Source: Vespula vulgaris
Lineage: Eukaryota; Arthropoda; Insecta; Hymenoptera; Vespidae
DNA length: 64,000 nucleotides
Assembly (NCBI RefSeq): GCF_905475345.1
Contig: NC_066595.1
Coordinates: 7,497,501-7,561,500 of the forward strand
Direction: 5' to 3'
Made by a program: the position numbers and the translations under genes. Shown here in pieces: positions 1 to 13,305 of this stretch (positions are counted from its first letter, which is position 1; each line of letters starts with the position of its first letter). The notes beneath the pieces were generated by a model, which did no database searches, had not been told where the DNA came from, and saw nothing but the letters and a program-made list of their open reading frames with translations.

Positions 1-279
1 CGAAAGAAATTGTAAAAATACATCGTTGGTAGGAGATCGATATCCCTTGATTTAAAATTTAAAACGTAATAGGACGACCTTGAGAGGAAAGAGGGAGAAA
101 AAAAAAGAAAAAAACTGTAATCATGCATCAGAGTGCACTTATGATCGATGCGCGAGTTGCATTCGGAAATGAGTATCGACCGTCGAAGCACTAATACTAT
201 GCAATGAAGTAATACATGTAGATGTACGTATACATGTACATACGTAGATAAATGGCTGCGAAACATCCTACTCATAAAC

Positions 280-332
<53 letters not shown>

Positions 333-3300
333 TCACATTTCATAAAATTCTGTCGACCTTGCATTCGATAAAACGAGACACGACATTTCGTTACCTTTAT
401 TCGATCTTATACACGGTGAACCTTATTTTTACAGCGTATATTTTCTCGATATATTTTCTTGTCACTTTCGGACATCCACATTACGAGAATGAATATTTTA
501 TTTGGGTGAAAAAGAAAAAGGTCGTTGCCGAGATAAAAGATTCAAGGCTTTCCTTAAAGCCCGTTGGATTATCTCAACGAACGTGAAAATATGGAGAGTA
601 GTAAGTACGTACCGGCATCGTCGTCTAGCGGATGAAAACGTAATTTGCGTTCAAAGTAAAGTTTCCATCGAGATACACAAGGAATTACAGTAGCTCGTAA
701 TACTTTGCATGCATATCGACAGACGACTGCTTTGAGCTTGGCTATGCTAGAAAATTCTTCTACGAGATAAACAACGTAGTTGTTGTTCCCGTAACGAGGA
801 TGAAACGTACGATCGAAAAGACGCTGACTACGCTGAACGAGAAAAAGCTTACGTTTCGATAAGATCCTAAAGGACTACCTTCACCGTAGCTTGTTTTTCA
901 CCTATTTTCCATAAAACATATGTATTAAAGATCGTAAGGAAAAGCTTACTACAACGACTCTAATATGTAAATGAATTTCTAACTTTTGCTATGACGAATT
1001 TCGAGGATATAACGAATGACTTACGATAAGTAATATATGAAAAATAAGTGGAACGTATCTATAGAGGAGGGAAAAAGGATCGTCGATAAAGATAACAAAT
1101 ACGAATTCTGAAGAAGATTTGCTTTGTGTATGTGTTTATCGTGTATACGCGAAGAGGAGAAGGAGACGAAGAAGAAGAAGAAGAAGAAGGAGAAGGGGGA
1201 GGAGGAGGAAAGGGAGAAGACAAATAAAAAGAAGAGAGAGGGAAATATAGCTTACATAAAACACGCGATTATATTTCGCACGCTGATGTTTCTAGTTTCA
1301 GATAACGTGAAAACCGCGACGTGTGCTCGATGAGTTATTATTACCATCTGGAGCACGTCAGAAACAAGCAACAACCGTGCAATTGCCGCCTAGTCTCCCA
1401 TTTTGCACGGTGGAGAAAGCACGAACTACTTAAAACACCTACCCTATCGTTTTAAAGCTTTTAATCACGAACAATGTTATACGAGAAACGTTAGCGCGTA
1501 TATAATTTTCAAATAAATCTTACCGAGTATTATTGTGATACGTTAATGAAAGTTCGCCTCTTCTTTTTTCTTATGATAATACGTTAAAAAGAAAAGAAGA
1601 AAAAAAGAAGGAAAGGAAATATGACCTTTTAGATTCGTATGCTTCGCAAAAAAATATGCAATTCAAATGTTTACTCGTATCGTGTTTTTATCATTAGCAT
1701 AACGAAACATACAGAACCGGTCACCGAATTATAAATGACTTTTGATATCACAAAGAAGTGTAAAAACCCACAAACATTAATTTGAATTGCACGTTGGATT
1801 TTTTGAAGAACAATGAAGTAGATATATATGTCATGTACGTATGACACCGAACAAAGTTCGATGATGATTTGCAATGAGAAGTCGGACTCGAAATAAATCG
1901 CGACGTAAAAAACGAAAATTGTAAGAAATCGAGCGAGGGATTATCCATAACGTGTTCCTGAGTTAAATCAATGACGTGGAAACTCTACAGCTTTAAGATA
2001 AAGTGTACTTAAGTGTTCTCTAACTAAAATAAAAATCAAAGTCTCTACTTTCTTCTATTTTTTCTTGTCTCTATCATTCTTCTCATCCGAATTATCAACT
2101 TTTTGGATCTATTTTTTCTTCTCTCATTATTATTATATATTCCATATAATGTATGTTTATCTGTAAAAAAAAAAGGGGAGGAAAAGAAAAAAAGGAAAAT
2201 TTATTTTCGTGGCTCGCATACTCGTTTCATTTAACTACCGCGAAATCACGGCGCATGAGAATGCAGCGTGTAACTGTCGAGAACACACGTACGTATGTAA
2301 ACTCGGTTGCGATGAACCTCGACCATCCCGTTCTCTCTTCTAAAATGTACTTCATGATAAATAAAAGAAGAAAAAAAAAAGAGCACGAATAACGCTATAA
2401 AATTATTACGAATTAAATACTTGAGATTAAACGAAGAACGAATGGAGATAATTAAAAACTCTCGAAAAACTTATATAATGACTATACGAGTAAACTGATA
2501 CGAAAATTGTTTCGAAACCTACAAACTCTTATAAACGCATTAACAATATTTACGATAGAAACATATACGTAAAATATAGCGAAATATTTACATGACAAAT
2601 TTCATTATTCTCTGATCGTCTCTATATAATCTAATCTCTAGCATATTTTCTATTCGTTCGCGTGCACGAAATCATCGGAGTATAAAAAGATCCTCATCGT
2701 TGAATACATTGAAAATCTTTCTGGTTGACGACGAACGTAATCTAGAATACGTAGTTGAAATGCATAAATAACGAATGGGATTCATAAAAGAAAAAAGAAA
2801 AAGAAAAAAAAATAACTAGAACAAAAAAGAAAGAAAAAAAACTAAGTTACAAGAATCGAAACATTCAGAAATATCAAGAGAGTCTGGCGCAAAAAAAAAA
2901 TAGAATAAAAAGTGAGAGGAATAAGAGGAACGAAAAGAGAGAGAGAGAAGGGGGGAGGGAGAGACGTAGAATGAGGAGAGGTAGAAGAAGCATGGATAGA
3001 AAGAGATTCAATTAGACCTTTAATGGAGCTTGTATACGAGCCACTTAAAGCCACTTGCGGCCGCTGGAGCTAGCTGTTACTTGCATTGACCCAAGCACGA
3101 TTCCCTTTAACTTCTTCTCTCCCTTCTCCGAATCTTCTCTTAACCTCCCTCCTCTTTCTCTCTCTTTCTCTACCCCTAACATGCCCTATGATTCCGCTAT
3201 TTCTCACTTACGTCCCTCCCTCCTTCCTTTCCACCCTCTTTCTGTTCCATTTCTCTTACAAACCTCGCGAACTTCGATCGTCCAAGCGAGACGAACACCA

Positions 3301-3739
3301 TCGGTTTTATACGACATACCTACTGGAAATTTAAGTCGATTTGTGAAGTACGAGCAGTAGCCTCTTAAGATTTACTGTTCGCTAATCTCACGATCGAAAA
3401 AAGGATAAGAAAATCGCTTTAGTTATTTAAAGAATGACAACTTATTAAAAATTTTTCCTACAAACATTCCGAGCATACCTTCGACTGTAATCTGTTTTCT
3501 CAATTTTGAGCGATAATCTTCTCTTGAAAAATATAGATTTAATTTAATCTCATAATATTTCATGTAATCTAACGTATATAATATTTCATATTTACTTACC
3601 TTTTTATCAACCATTTCGTAGATATTCTTTCCGTCGATGTGAGTAACAAAACCGATACATTTCGACGATCACCAATTCGACGATATAAAAAAATATATAC
3701 ATACATATATATATATATATACACACACATACATATTAT

Positions 3740-3770
<31 letters not shown>

Positions 3771-5770
3771 AAAGATAACGAAATAACTTCATCAAAAAAC
3801 TTTGACGAGATTATGAAAATTCATTGAGTTTTTCCACGATCAATCGTAGTCCGTATTACTTCATAAACATTATAGTTCGTCAATACTTATAAAACTCGTT
3901 GAAAAAATACGAAGATCGTATCTATAAACCAGATTTGCGAGATTCAAATTTTATAAAAGTATCTCGTGATATATGCATGTATATGAAATACGATAATTTT
4001 ATTAATATATCGGATATCCTTATTTTTTATTTTTATTTTTTTTTTTTACTTTTTTTATTTATTTATATTTTTTTTTTATTTTACCAACTGATACGAAAAT
4101 GGTGTCATAAAAGGACTTTTACCGGAGATTTGCTTCGTAAATAAACGCAAGCAACTGTATCTTCTTTCTAAAAACAAGCAGTGAAATGAGATTATGCGGT
4201 CTATTATACGATATGTAACTTCGCGATAACGATTAATACTACGACCTTCCTGAAATAGTAATAAAATAAAAATGGCTTAAAGAACCTGTTTTTCCCGTAA
4301 CTTGCACGCAAGAGTGACTAATCTTTGTAAAACGATACGTTGCCTATACCAACCAATCTAAACGATATGTCGAACGTTGTTTATCTTATAAATAACGTAT
4401 CGAATAACGAAGGACTATAGAAATTTATTTACGACATAGGTATTCGATATTAAGTGATTTTTTTCAAAAAATATTCTTTCGTTTAAAAAGATTCTTTGCT
4501 AATTGCATTTCTATTGAAAAACTTCAAATATTCTTTATAGATATTTATATACAAAATCTCTGCTATAGAAATGTATTTTTCATCGAATAATTATAATAAT
4601 AAAGATTCGTAATAATAATTTAAAAAACAATTATAGTCATCTATGCAAATCGATTGTAACTGAACGAGACCGCCATCTGTACGATCTACAAACTAACGTT
4701 TTATCGTCCGCATGAGGTACACGAACAGACGTCGCATCTTGAACGACTTTCTATAGTCTAAAAAACTGAATTACCGACGTGGTCTATGGTTCAAGTCATG
4801 GCGGGAACATGGCGCACTCTAGAACACAAATTCAACGATGCGTCTAATTTTCCTTTTTTTTTTTCTTTTCCAGCAAGTTGATTATATCGATAAATAATTA
4901 AAATACCTATAAAAAAAATATTCGTTTTGCTACTCATTCGTAATAATTACTTTCTTCGAGTTTTTACGATGCTATAAAAAAATATTTAAATCATCCTTTT
5001 TAAATAATATATCATATTAATTAACCACATCTATGCTCATTATCATTTTAAAGGATATTGAAACATATCTGTAAGTTTTCTATATGCTATACTATTAGAT
5101 ACATGACATTTTAATCGAATAAAATATCGATAATGATTAATAAAAGATTTATGAGAAAAATTGTATAAAAAAAAAAAGAAGAAAAGAAAAAAAGAAAAAA
5201 AATGAATTTCTATGCAATCGGATAATTTGACGAAGTACAATCGGAAAGACTCCTACAATTAGCAACTTCAAAGTGTTATGGGAGCTCGCACGGACAAGAG
5301 TCCTTAATTGCTCTTAATTAAACTAAATTGAAGGTTACCAGGGGACAAATAAATACGAAGCTATGCACTCCCTCGTTCGCGCGACGACCAATCATTGGTT
5401 CCTTTTCACGTACAACTATAGATGAGTAACGATTATCGGCACCATTCAAAGATAGCCAATTTGTATTTGTTTCGAACGAACATTAATTTCACTGCATTTG
5501 ATTTTTTTTCCCATAAAATGTAACAATTGTTTCCGGATTATCATAAGAAGTTAAATGTAAATTAGAAACTATAAAAAATCGTTCTTATCAGTATCATCAA
5601 ATTCATCTTTCATAAAATTAGACCAATATCTGTCGTTCACTCGTACGTCTCGCAAATCTGGTGTTTAAAAAGAAAGCAGAAGATACTATCGTTGTAAAAA
5701 AAAGAAAAAAAAATGAAAAAAAAATGAAAAAGAAAAAGGAATGCATTCGCGTATTATGCAAACGACTTAC
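1..5770. other. intergenic or intronic DNA, no supported gene
   Basis: AT-rich DNA with a (GA)n tract at 280-328, homopurine runs near 1150-1230 and 2780-2960, and a TA/CA tract at about 3693-3772. Open frames here are short, of low complexity, and lack a recognisable domain or paired splice sites. Because the partial gene at 5,771-8,014 reads leftward, this stretch may be its next intron or its 3' region. A short CpG-bearing patch near 4,660-4,820 has CGCCATCTG- and CATGGCG-type motifs that could belong to a promoter, but no linked exon was found. Confidence 0.6.
280..328. repeat. (GA)n microsatellite
   Basis: About 49 bases of GA dinucleotides with one AAAG-type interruption, seen directly. 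One of many GA/CT tracts in this window. Confidence 0.95.
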
Positions 5771-8014
5771 CTCGGAGGTGGGAACGAAGGCACTAGGTCC
5801 ATCGAAGGCCGGTTCTGGTACTGGTAATCCTCTATCCTGTAAAAGAAAAAAAAAAGAAAGATACAATCAAATATCGAAGATATATCATTGAAAATCTTAG
5901 AATTATATCGACTTCTTGTAAGCTTGGCTGGCTCGGTCGGTAGAGCATGAGACTCTTATTCTCAGGGTCGTGGGTACGAGGACCACGTAGTTGCGAAGCT
6001 TTCCTTTCAAACACATATGTATACTTTCCGTGCAAGCTTTTATCGACTCTCACGTTTCCGTTCTTATTTTTCAAGAGCAATTCACGGTGGTAATAAAACG
6101 TCGACGATCGCGGTTTGTAACGGTAGGCCGTTTTGGCGACAAAATAGGAAGATATTTTTAGAACAAAGTTCGGTGAGTGTTCCCAAATAACCACGGAAAG
6201 CTGCTCCATTTATATAACGTCCCGCTATGTCCCGTTTTGACGCTTACCCGCTTTAAAGACGAGAGTATCGGACATTGAAAAGAATATTAAACTAGAGTAT
6301 AAAGATCGATCGATTATTAAAGGGAGATATAGGTACATAGGATAATACGTAGAGACAAAGAAAACTTACCTTGACCATTTCCAGTATCTCAGCGCATTTT
6401 ATCCTGACGTTCTGAAAAGGACAATTAACGCTGAGCCTGAGTATCACTGGTAGATGAAGCGTCACCAGGCTGAGATACTTGTTCGCTTGAGTTTGCCTCG
6501 GGCCATCGAGTGCATTTCCAAGATTAAGCATCCTCCCTACATCGCCAGGAGTAACCTCGGGACTATCGAGGACTCTGCCGCTCTTCGACGAAACGTCTTC
6601 GTCCTGCGAGAGAGGTCTTTTTATTTGACCGGCGCTGAACTTTCTCTCGTCGCTCTTCCTAAGACAATCCTGGTCCTGTTCGTACCTTCGCCAACTAGCA
6701 CGGCCATCCTCGAGATCGTCCTCCGAATTTTCAAGATTCGCGTCCTCAACGAGTACCTCATTTTCGCGATAAGTTTCGTTCGCATTCTCGTTTTCAAATC
6801 CGTCGAGTGTATTGAAAACGACTCTTTCGCGCGATCTCCCTGTGATATCCGTTTCGTCTCGATACCTTCGCTCGAGAAGATCGCTGCTCTTAGAACGGAA
6901 ATTAACGTTCCTACGATCGAAGAAGGCATTCCCAAGATTCTCGTCGAACTTTGGACTCTTCCCGTAGATCCTAGTGTCCAAATCCAACTCGTCCTCCTCC
7001 GGCTGTCTTTGCTTCGCTCCCTTCACCTTGATATAATTCTTTGTTCTCGGTATCCTATCCTCTTGGCTGAACTCGTTCAACCTCTCGTTCGACGACGAGA
7101 TCAAATACTTTCTATCGCTGTCGCAGCTAGAACCGAAACGGCTCTCACTCCCGTCCTTGAACCTGCGACACTTGCCAGGCAATTGTTCGATCCTGAAACC
7201 CTTCCCCTCGTCCGAAGAAGTAGAACGACCCGATCTGTTCCCGTCCGCAGAATCACCGCCCATGTATCTTCTTCTTTCGACCGGTGTCCCGAAGCTCGAA
7301 CTTTCGTTCGAACCCAGACGGCCATCGACGCAATCGAACGAACCCGAGGGATATCTTTCCGCAGTTTCGGAGCCACCGTCCTCCGGAAAAGCAGGATTTT
7401 CCGTAACACTTTGCGGAAAGAAGCAGTCGCTTCTGAAGGTATCCGGAGATGCCACTTGTTCCTCTACGTTCTTCGGAGTCGATTTCGAGGGTGAACGCTC
7501 GATGCTCATGTCGTACCTTTTCGACACAGAAGACGAGTACTTTCTTATTACGAGCTCAGCTATGCTCCGAGGAAACTTAAATACAACAACTGTAACTACT
7601 ACGATCCTTTAACTAAAACGATCCGTTATCCGACGGTAAAATCGATAACGTATGATCGAAAACTCTCTTTCTAAAATCGTCGATTTTACGAGCGATTTTA
7701 CGCTAGTAATAACTTTCTCCAAGTTTCGCCGGAATACCGAACGATATTATTTACCAAGATATTTCACTCACCTTCCATCCTGACCCTTGAACTTTCCGGA
7801 AGCGACATTGTCCTTCATCGCACCGGTAGTTTCCTCCCATTGATTCGGACTCCCAACACCTCCGAGCCATCCCTCGACCGTACTCCTGGCAGCCGCCAAA
7901 GCAATGTTCCTCGCTGCTTCGTCCCTCGCGCAAAGAGGTGCCAGAAACCTGCTCACCAATTCGACCTCGTCTCCCTTCGTCGACGCTCCACCAATCCCAC
8001 AAATATTCGGATCG
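5771..8014 (-). CDS. unidentified protein, partial (three internal exons)
   Basis: Three exons join in frame: about 8014 to 7772, 7516-6370 and 5836-5771. The first encodes a helical stretch rich in A, R, L and E (core RFLAPLCARDEAARNIALA). The second is a 382-codon, highly charged exon rich in S, R, D, E and N and probably disordered. It closes with a hydrophobic helical run (HLPVILRLSVNCPFQNVRIK), and the last exon adds 22 codons starting DRGLPVPEP. The joins check: AG plus G across the first intron, phase 0 across the second, each with GT and AG. The helical ends resemble HEAT or ARM solenoid segments, but I do not recognise the family. The acceptor of the first exon is uncertain (8014, or 8022 just before an ATG). 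Upstream and downstream exons were not found. Codons favour G or C at the third position, unlike the 31-50 kb genes. The opposite strand of the big exon is also open (346 codons), which I take as a composition effect. Confidence 0.75.
5922..5994 (+). pseudogene. tRNA-Lys(CTT)-like pseudogene or tRNA-derived SINE head
   Basis: The stretch folds on the tRNA plan: D arm GCTC-loop-GAGC (5931-5946), anticodon stem TGAGA/TCTCA (5948-5952 with 5960-5964) around a loop carrying CTT, variable loop GGGTC, and T arm GTGGG with ACCAC (5970-5986). The anticodon arm and D arm are intact, but the T stem has one mismatch and the T loop reads TACGAGG instead of TTCGANN. The acceptor stem (GCTTGGC against GTAGTTG) is largely unpaired. 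It is therefore unlikely to be a working tRNA. It lies inside the intron between exons 6370 and 5836 of the neighbouring gene, on the opposite strand. It could be a retroposed tRNA or the 5' end of a SINE; I saw no A-rich tail that would decide. Confidence 0.75.
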
Positions 8015-8033
8015 CTGTACATCTTGGTTAGAA

Positions 8034-8071
8034 TCTTTCTCTTTCTCTTTCTCTTTCTCTTTCTCTTTGCT
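8034..8071. repeat. (CTCTTT)n microsatellite
   Basis: Hexanucleotide pyrimidine repeat just upstream (on the minus strand) of the first visible exon of the unidentified gene. Confidence 0.9.
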
Positions 8072-8170
8072 CTCGAAAGCAAATCTTTCAAGAATACGTT
8101 CGAATATCGAACGAGCTCGACTTTAATCTAAGGACGAATACTCCAGACGGCTCGAGTTACTCTCGATAAT

Positions 8171-8199
8171 TCTCCCCTCTCTCTCTTTCTCTCTTTCTT

Positions 8200-8237
<38 letters not shown>
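8171..8237. repeat. (CT)n microsatellite
   Basis: Pyrimidine CT repeat with TTT and CCC interruptions, seen directly. Confidence 0.9.
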
Positions 8238-8239
<2 letters not shown>

Positions 8240-8690
8240 CCTTTCTTCTCCTTCCTTCTCCAAACCAAAAACGAAACGGCTACGAAACTGCAAAGGAAAA
8301 ATTTCGCAAAATTCGACAAAATCTCAAATATGTTTACCGACGGATTATCGATCTTATACTTTTGCGACGATCGAACGAATCGGTCCTTTGAAATACGCTT
8401 ACGAGTGTACCAGTTTACGCCACGGGAGCTTGCTTCGCGAAAAACAGAGGGAGGGGAACAAAATAAATAAAAAAAAAAGAAAGAAGGAAGGCGTACAAAA
8501 GGTTTATACTATCCACTCGTAATTACGCTCGTTTCGTCGCGTTTTGCTGTGAGAATCGACCGTAAAATTCGTTTCTCCTCCGGGAAAGATTTTACCGACT
8601 TTGAAAAGTAACAGAGTATTTAACCATCGATCTATCGATTCCTTTCTCGATCGACTCACCAACGATGTCGTTTACGAACCTTTTTTTCTC

Positions 8691-8727
8691 TTTTTTGTTT
8701 TTTTCTTTCTCTCTTTTTCTCTCTTTC

Positions 8728-8758
<31 letters not shown>

Positions 8759-8762
8759 CTTT
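8691..8762. repeat. (CTTT)n / pyrimidine tract
   Basis: T-rich polypyrimidine DNA grading into a pure CTTT repeat around 8728-8757. Confidence 0.9.
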
Positions 8763-9517
8763 GCTGTCTTCCTCTTGCTGTTCTCTCTTCAAAACGACGA
8801 GTTACATTTTTTCTTTACATCGTTACGTCGCGAAATGGTTGTCCTCGCCAATTTGAGAGTTTCTGTCACGAAAACGATCGGATCTGTTGCGCGTTGATTA
8901 ATCCATTTGACACCTATAACAAAAAAAAAAGAACAGAAAAAAAAGAGTGCAAGATCAGTACAATACACGAATGTATAATACAGGAATACAAGATAATGAA
9001 TAATAAAAAGTTTGAAGCGAGATTAAGGATCGCTATACTCTGCGTTAATTAATTTAACGGAGGATAGAGGGAAAGATAATCCATCGATGAGGTAACGTTG
9101 TACTCGGACACGGAAACGCTTCGCCGCGAGAGAAAATCGCACAGTGTATCGATTTTATCGTTCATCGAAGGTTATGCAACGCGATCGAAAAAGTATATAA
9201 TTCGATTCTGATCGCTAGGGAACTTGAAAATTAACGAAGTCGAAGGGCCTGGTATAGTTGAATTTAATGAAAACGACTACGTCTATATACTTGAGACAAC
9301 GCGGACAGCATTTAATTAGTTATTGTTATGTAATCTTATGAAGGCACAAAGCCGATTACGTATATCGATTTGCTAACGATCGCATTTCTCTTAATTCAGC
9401 TTATTATTTCAAATCGAAAGAGAGAAGGAGAAAACCGTCGAACTGTAATAATCATTGTGCAAACAACCTGGCAAAGAAAACGACGATGTTATCGAGATGT
9501 TGATGCGTGCGAGAATG

Positions 9518-9652
9518 CTTGAAAGAAACGAAAAAGAAAAAAAAAAGAAAAAAAAAGAGAGAGAGAAAGAAAGAAAATAATAACAACAAAAAAATAAAAG
9601 AAGAAGAAAAAGAAAGAAAAAAAAGAGAGAGAGAGAGAGAAAAAAGTACGAA
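9518..9652. repeat. homopurine tract (GAAA/GA-rich)
   Basis: About 135 bases almost entirely A and G with a short AATAACAAC break. The long lysine/glutamate or serine/phenylalanine open frames over it are products of this composition. Confidence 0.9.
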
Positions 9653-9957
9653 AAGAAAAGAGAGTCTATACGACGCAGTCTCGGACTGTAAAGAAGTAAA
9701 TTTACGATAATGGACACGCAACGCGAAATAACGTAATCGCAACAAGCTGTAGGGCAAAACGCTCACGCACAGTTTACAAAATTTATTATGATCTCGTGCG
9801 TGTTGTTGCATTAAACGCGTACCACGAACGATAACTTCGACATACGAGAATATTTTGTAAAGGATAAGAGCTTATCAGACGACGAAGACGTTAGAGACTC
9901 TCGAAGCATAACGACGATACTTCGCGAACTTCCACTTGTCACACAAAGCATATGTAC

Positions 9958-10042
9958 ATATGTATGTATGTACGTACGAACGTACGTATGTATGTATGTA
10001 TGTATGTATATATATATATGTATGTATGTACATACGTACGTA
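9958..10042. repeat. (GTAT)n / (TACG)n microsatellite
   Basis: Tetranucleotide GTAT repeat flanked on both sides by TACGTACG-type units, giving a roughly palindromic layout. Confidence 0.9.
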
Positions 10043-10642
10043 GAACGTGTAACGATCGCCTGACAACTCTGGGACCGTACGAATCGGAAACCTTACGGTT
10101 AATTTACTCGTTCTTCCGAGGCGAGCCTCTTTCCAGGTCAGGAATCTTTCTCCCTCGAACGAGAAAATACGTAATAATTTGCGGAGGAAAGCGTACGTGT
10201 CAGCGGAGATGAGTTTCTCGCTAATTAGTTTCCCCAGAACGTTTCCGAGACATTCTCCTTTCGTCTACGTTTACATTGTCTACCTTTCTATATAATAACG
10301 ATCGATATTTATGTCCTTTACGATAACTTTTCTATAGTTTCGATCCGAATATTCGCCATTGTCGTTTCTAATCCACGCTTTAATATTAAACGAAAGAAGA
10401 ATGTAAAAAAAAAAAAAAGAAGTTAATACTCAACTCGTAGATTCAACGCTCGTTCGGAAAATGCAACGTACCGAAAGGGGTTAACTCGAAAATATTCGAA
10501 GTCAAGCCCCTAAAGTACTGTCACCCGTTTCGAAGCTCGCTCAACGATTTACGTGGAAAGTAGTATTCGACGAAGGAAGATGCACTCCTACGAACTTGAC
10601 CTACTTTCTCAAGTCGAAGCCAGCCAAGTTCCAGGCCAACGA

Positions 10643-10646
<4 letters not shown>

Positions 10647-10685
<39 letters not shown>

Positions 10686-10700
10686 CCTCTCTCTCTCCTT
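10647..10700. repeat. (CT)n microsatellite
   Basis: Long CT dinucleotide run with a CCCC break near its end. Confidence 0.95.
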
Positions 10701-11001
10701 CTCTATGATCTCCTCGAAGATACACGTTGGATAGATACAGACGCTATATCATATGCTCTTTCAAGGTGCTACCTACAGTAAGTAATCGAAATAAATTATA
10801 AGATAAGATCGTCGTCAATGTTCTCTCCGATAATTATATACACACTTAACAGCTAATATAAAAAATAGTCGATACCGAGCAAGCGAATAGTATATCGTGG
10901 GACGGTATGAAAATAGAAATAGTCGTTTCGTCGCGGCAGTTGCGCAATCGATCGATATCGTAGTACTGCTGGTCTTCTCCCTGATTGATGGACCCCCCCC
11001 C

Positions 11002-11061
11002 CTCGAGAGAAAGAGAGAAAGAAAAAGAGAGAGAGAAAGAGAGAAAGAACGAGAGAGCGAG
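11002..11061. repeat. (GA)n/(GAAA)n tract after a poly-C run
   Basis: A ten-base C run (10,993-11,002) is followed directly by GA and GAAA units. Confidence 0.9.
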
Positions 11062-11453
11062 AACCTAGGTCAAGGTTATTAAGGTTACGGAATGAGCGAG
11101 TTCACGTTCGACTCGTCACGCTCTGCCGACTCCGACTCGAATGAGATCAAGCATTTCTTCGTCCTTTTCTCTTTGATATATCCATCTTTCTCGATCTTTC
11201 TCTCTCGCGAAGGAGAGACAGTCCTCTTCGTTCGAACGATTCCCGACGAGTTTAGAGAGATCGATAAAAGAAAATCGCACGGAGGTTCTGTTCGATTACG
11301 TAAACCCGCTCACGCGTGCCCGGTACGCGCTTTCCTATTGCGTAAACGTGGAAACGATCGTCCTCCATCGGCCATCCCGGTTGTTTCGCGATAATTCACC
11401 TCGAGTTCTCAGGTTTTCCATGAAAGGAAAGAGCTAAGTCGTTCGTACGCGAC

Positions 11454-11491
11454 CGTTCGTTCGTTCGTTCATTCGTTCGTTCGTTCGTTCG
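11454..11491. repeat. (TTCG)n microsatellite
   Basis: About nine TTCG units with one TTCA variant. The self-complementary CGAA/TTCG units could fold. Confidence 0.9.
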
Positions 11492-13255
11492 CTTTCGTCT
11501 CCTAAGCGATACGCGTCTTCTTTTCGCAAAACACGTCGACACGAGTTCGACGTCCTCTGGATGTCCGAGGCTCGCGAGCATGGCCGCACGCTACTCGAAA
11601 GAGACAACGAAGCGTCGTTTCATCGACCCGAACCAATTCGTTTTCGGAATCGACCGACCGGTCACGACCTATGCGACTACCTCTTTCCCTCCACGCTCGA
11701 TCGTATAAGACCCTACAAAAATCAAGATCCGTAAACTGGCTCGCGAATAATGATCGATCGAATATATAGGAAGATATTAACGAACTTGACATGGATCGAT
11801 CGATGCTAAAAACGGAAGCTAAGGAACTCCCGCCCCTCTCTTCACTCCCTCTTTCTCTCTTTCTCTATTATTCGTCATGTTTTCTCAAATGCCACGGAAA
11901 AGATAATCTATAAGCAAGTAGTTAGATACATAAGTAAAGTACATACGTTCCGTGCCGGTCGATGTCGGCTTGACGACAGTAGGCCACCAGAGAAAAAGGG
12001 ATGAAATCTAAGAAAAAGAAATGAACTAACGGAAAAGAGGGAAGATTCTCTCAGCTATTCTAAATATTTATAATAGCAAACCTAAACCCTCGCTCGGTGT
12101 TCACGTTCACGTGACGCGATGCTTCGTTATGAATTATTTATGCCGCAACGTGCTACCGCTTGGACGCGTTGACTCGCATTCCCAATATACGGCGGACCTA
12201 TACGTCTAGTCGAACATCGGCCGATTCGATAAAGCTGTTACTCGAAGATGCCAAAAGGCTTGCTCTCCCTTTCCCCGTTAATTGAATTAAACGAAGGGAC
12301 TGAAAGGGAAAGGATTATGATGATATAATTTATCCGTGAAAAAATGTATCATTGAGACGATTCTCGGTGTGCACGCTCCGTAAAGACGTATCAAATCGAA
12401 CGCGGATCGATCGCGGACGACGATAACGTTTCTTCGTCGACGAAAAGCTCGATCGACGAATGCATCGGCTATCGTCCTTGCTTATGACCTTGAAACACGC
12501 AAGAACAAATTTTCGTCATTTCTCTCCGTCTGTCTGTCTCTCTTCCTCTCTCTTTCTCTTCCTCTTCCCCGTCTAACGAATTGGAACGAGTACCACAGAG
12601 CATTCTCGATGTAGCGATCGAAATCAACCGATCGTAATAAGACACCAAAAGAGAAAATTCCTGTTATTAACGCTTCGATACTTGAACAAAGCACATCCTG
12701 TCACGTCGGAAGACAACCACCGAGCTATATATTGTAACGTTGTTTCAAATCGCGTACGATTTGCTGCACGCGACGAGCCTACCTCCGTAACATCGTTCGC
12801 CCGTGTAACGTCAAAGTGATTTGAAAATCACTACGGAGAGTGTTTCCCGTTAAAAGATGCAACATCGTGCGAGAGTAATCGAACCATTAGAGAAGCGTGC
12901 TCGTATCGTTTGTAATATTCCTCGCACGTTAAAGTCCTGGAAGAGTTCGAGAAGGTAACGTGCCGATCGTTTCAGAATGCAAGAGCGTACTTAAAACTTC
13001 TAAGATCGGTAACTCTTTGATCATACGTTAAAACGTAACGTCGGCTCTTTTACCGGCGATATAACGACCCAGAGACAGATAATAGCGTAATGGCGGTCGC
13101 AGGGGGTGGGGAAGGGAAGGAGACAAGCTCGTTGCTCGAGATAGCCACGTTCAGGGAGACGCGGAATACGAGCCTGATTGCCAAGGAGAGAAATCCGCGC
13201 GACTTGAGCTCGCCTTCCTCGAAGGTGTCCCCTCCTTCTAACCTTCTTTTTCTTT

Positions 13256-13302
<47 letters not shown>
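13256..13302. repeat. (CT)n microsatellite
   Basis: Nearly pure CT run of about 45 bases. Confidence 0.95.

Positions 13303-13305
<3 letters not shown>

Noticed and set aside
6454..7494. 346-codon open frame on the plus strand
   Set aside because: It lies exactly opposite the 382-codon exon whose splice joins close in frame on the minus strand. The peptide has no recognisable domain, and openness is expected from the shared G/C-third-position composition.
11396..11792. Two overlapping minus-strand frames with arginine-rich peptides
   Set aside because: They lie in different frames over the same DNA, include a TTCG repeat, and have no splice link to the exon at 8,014.
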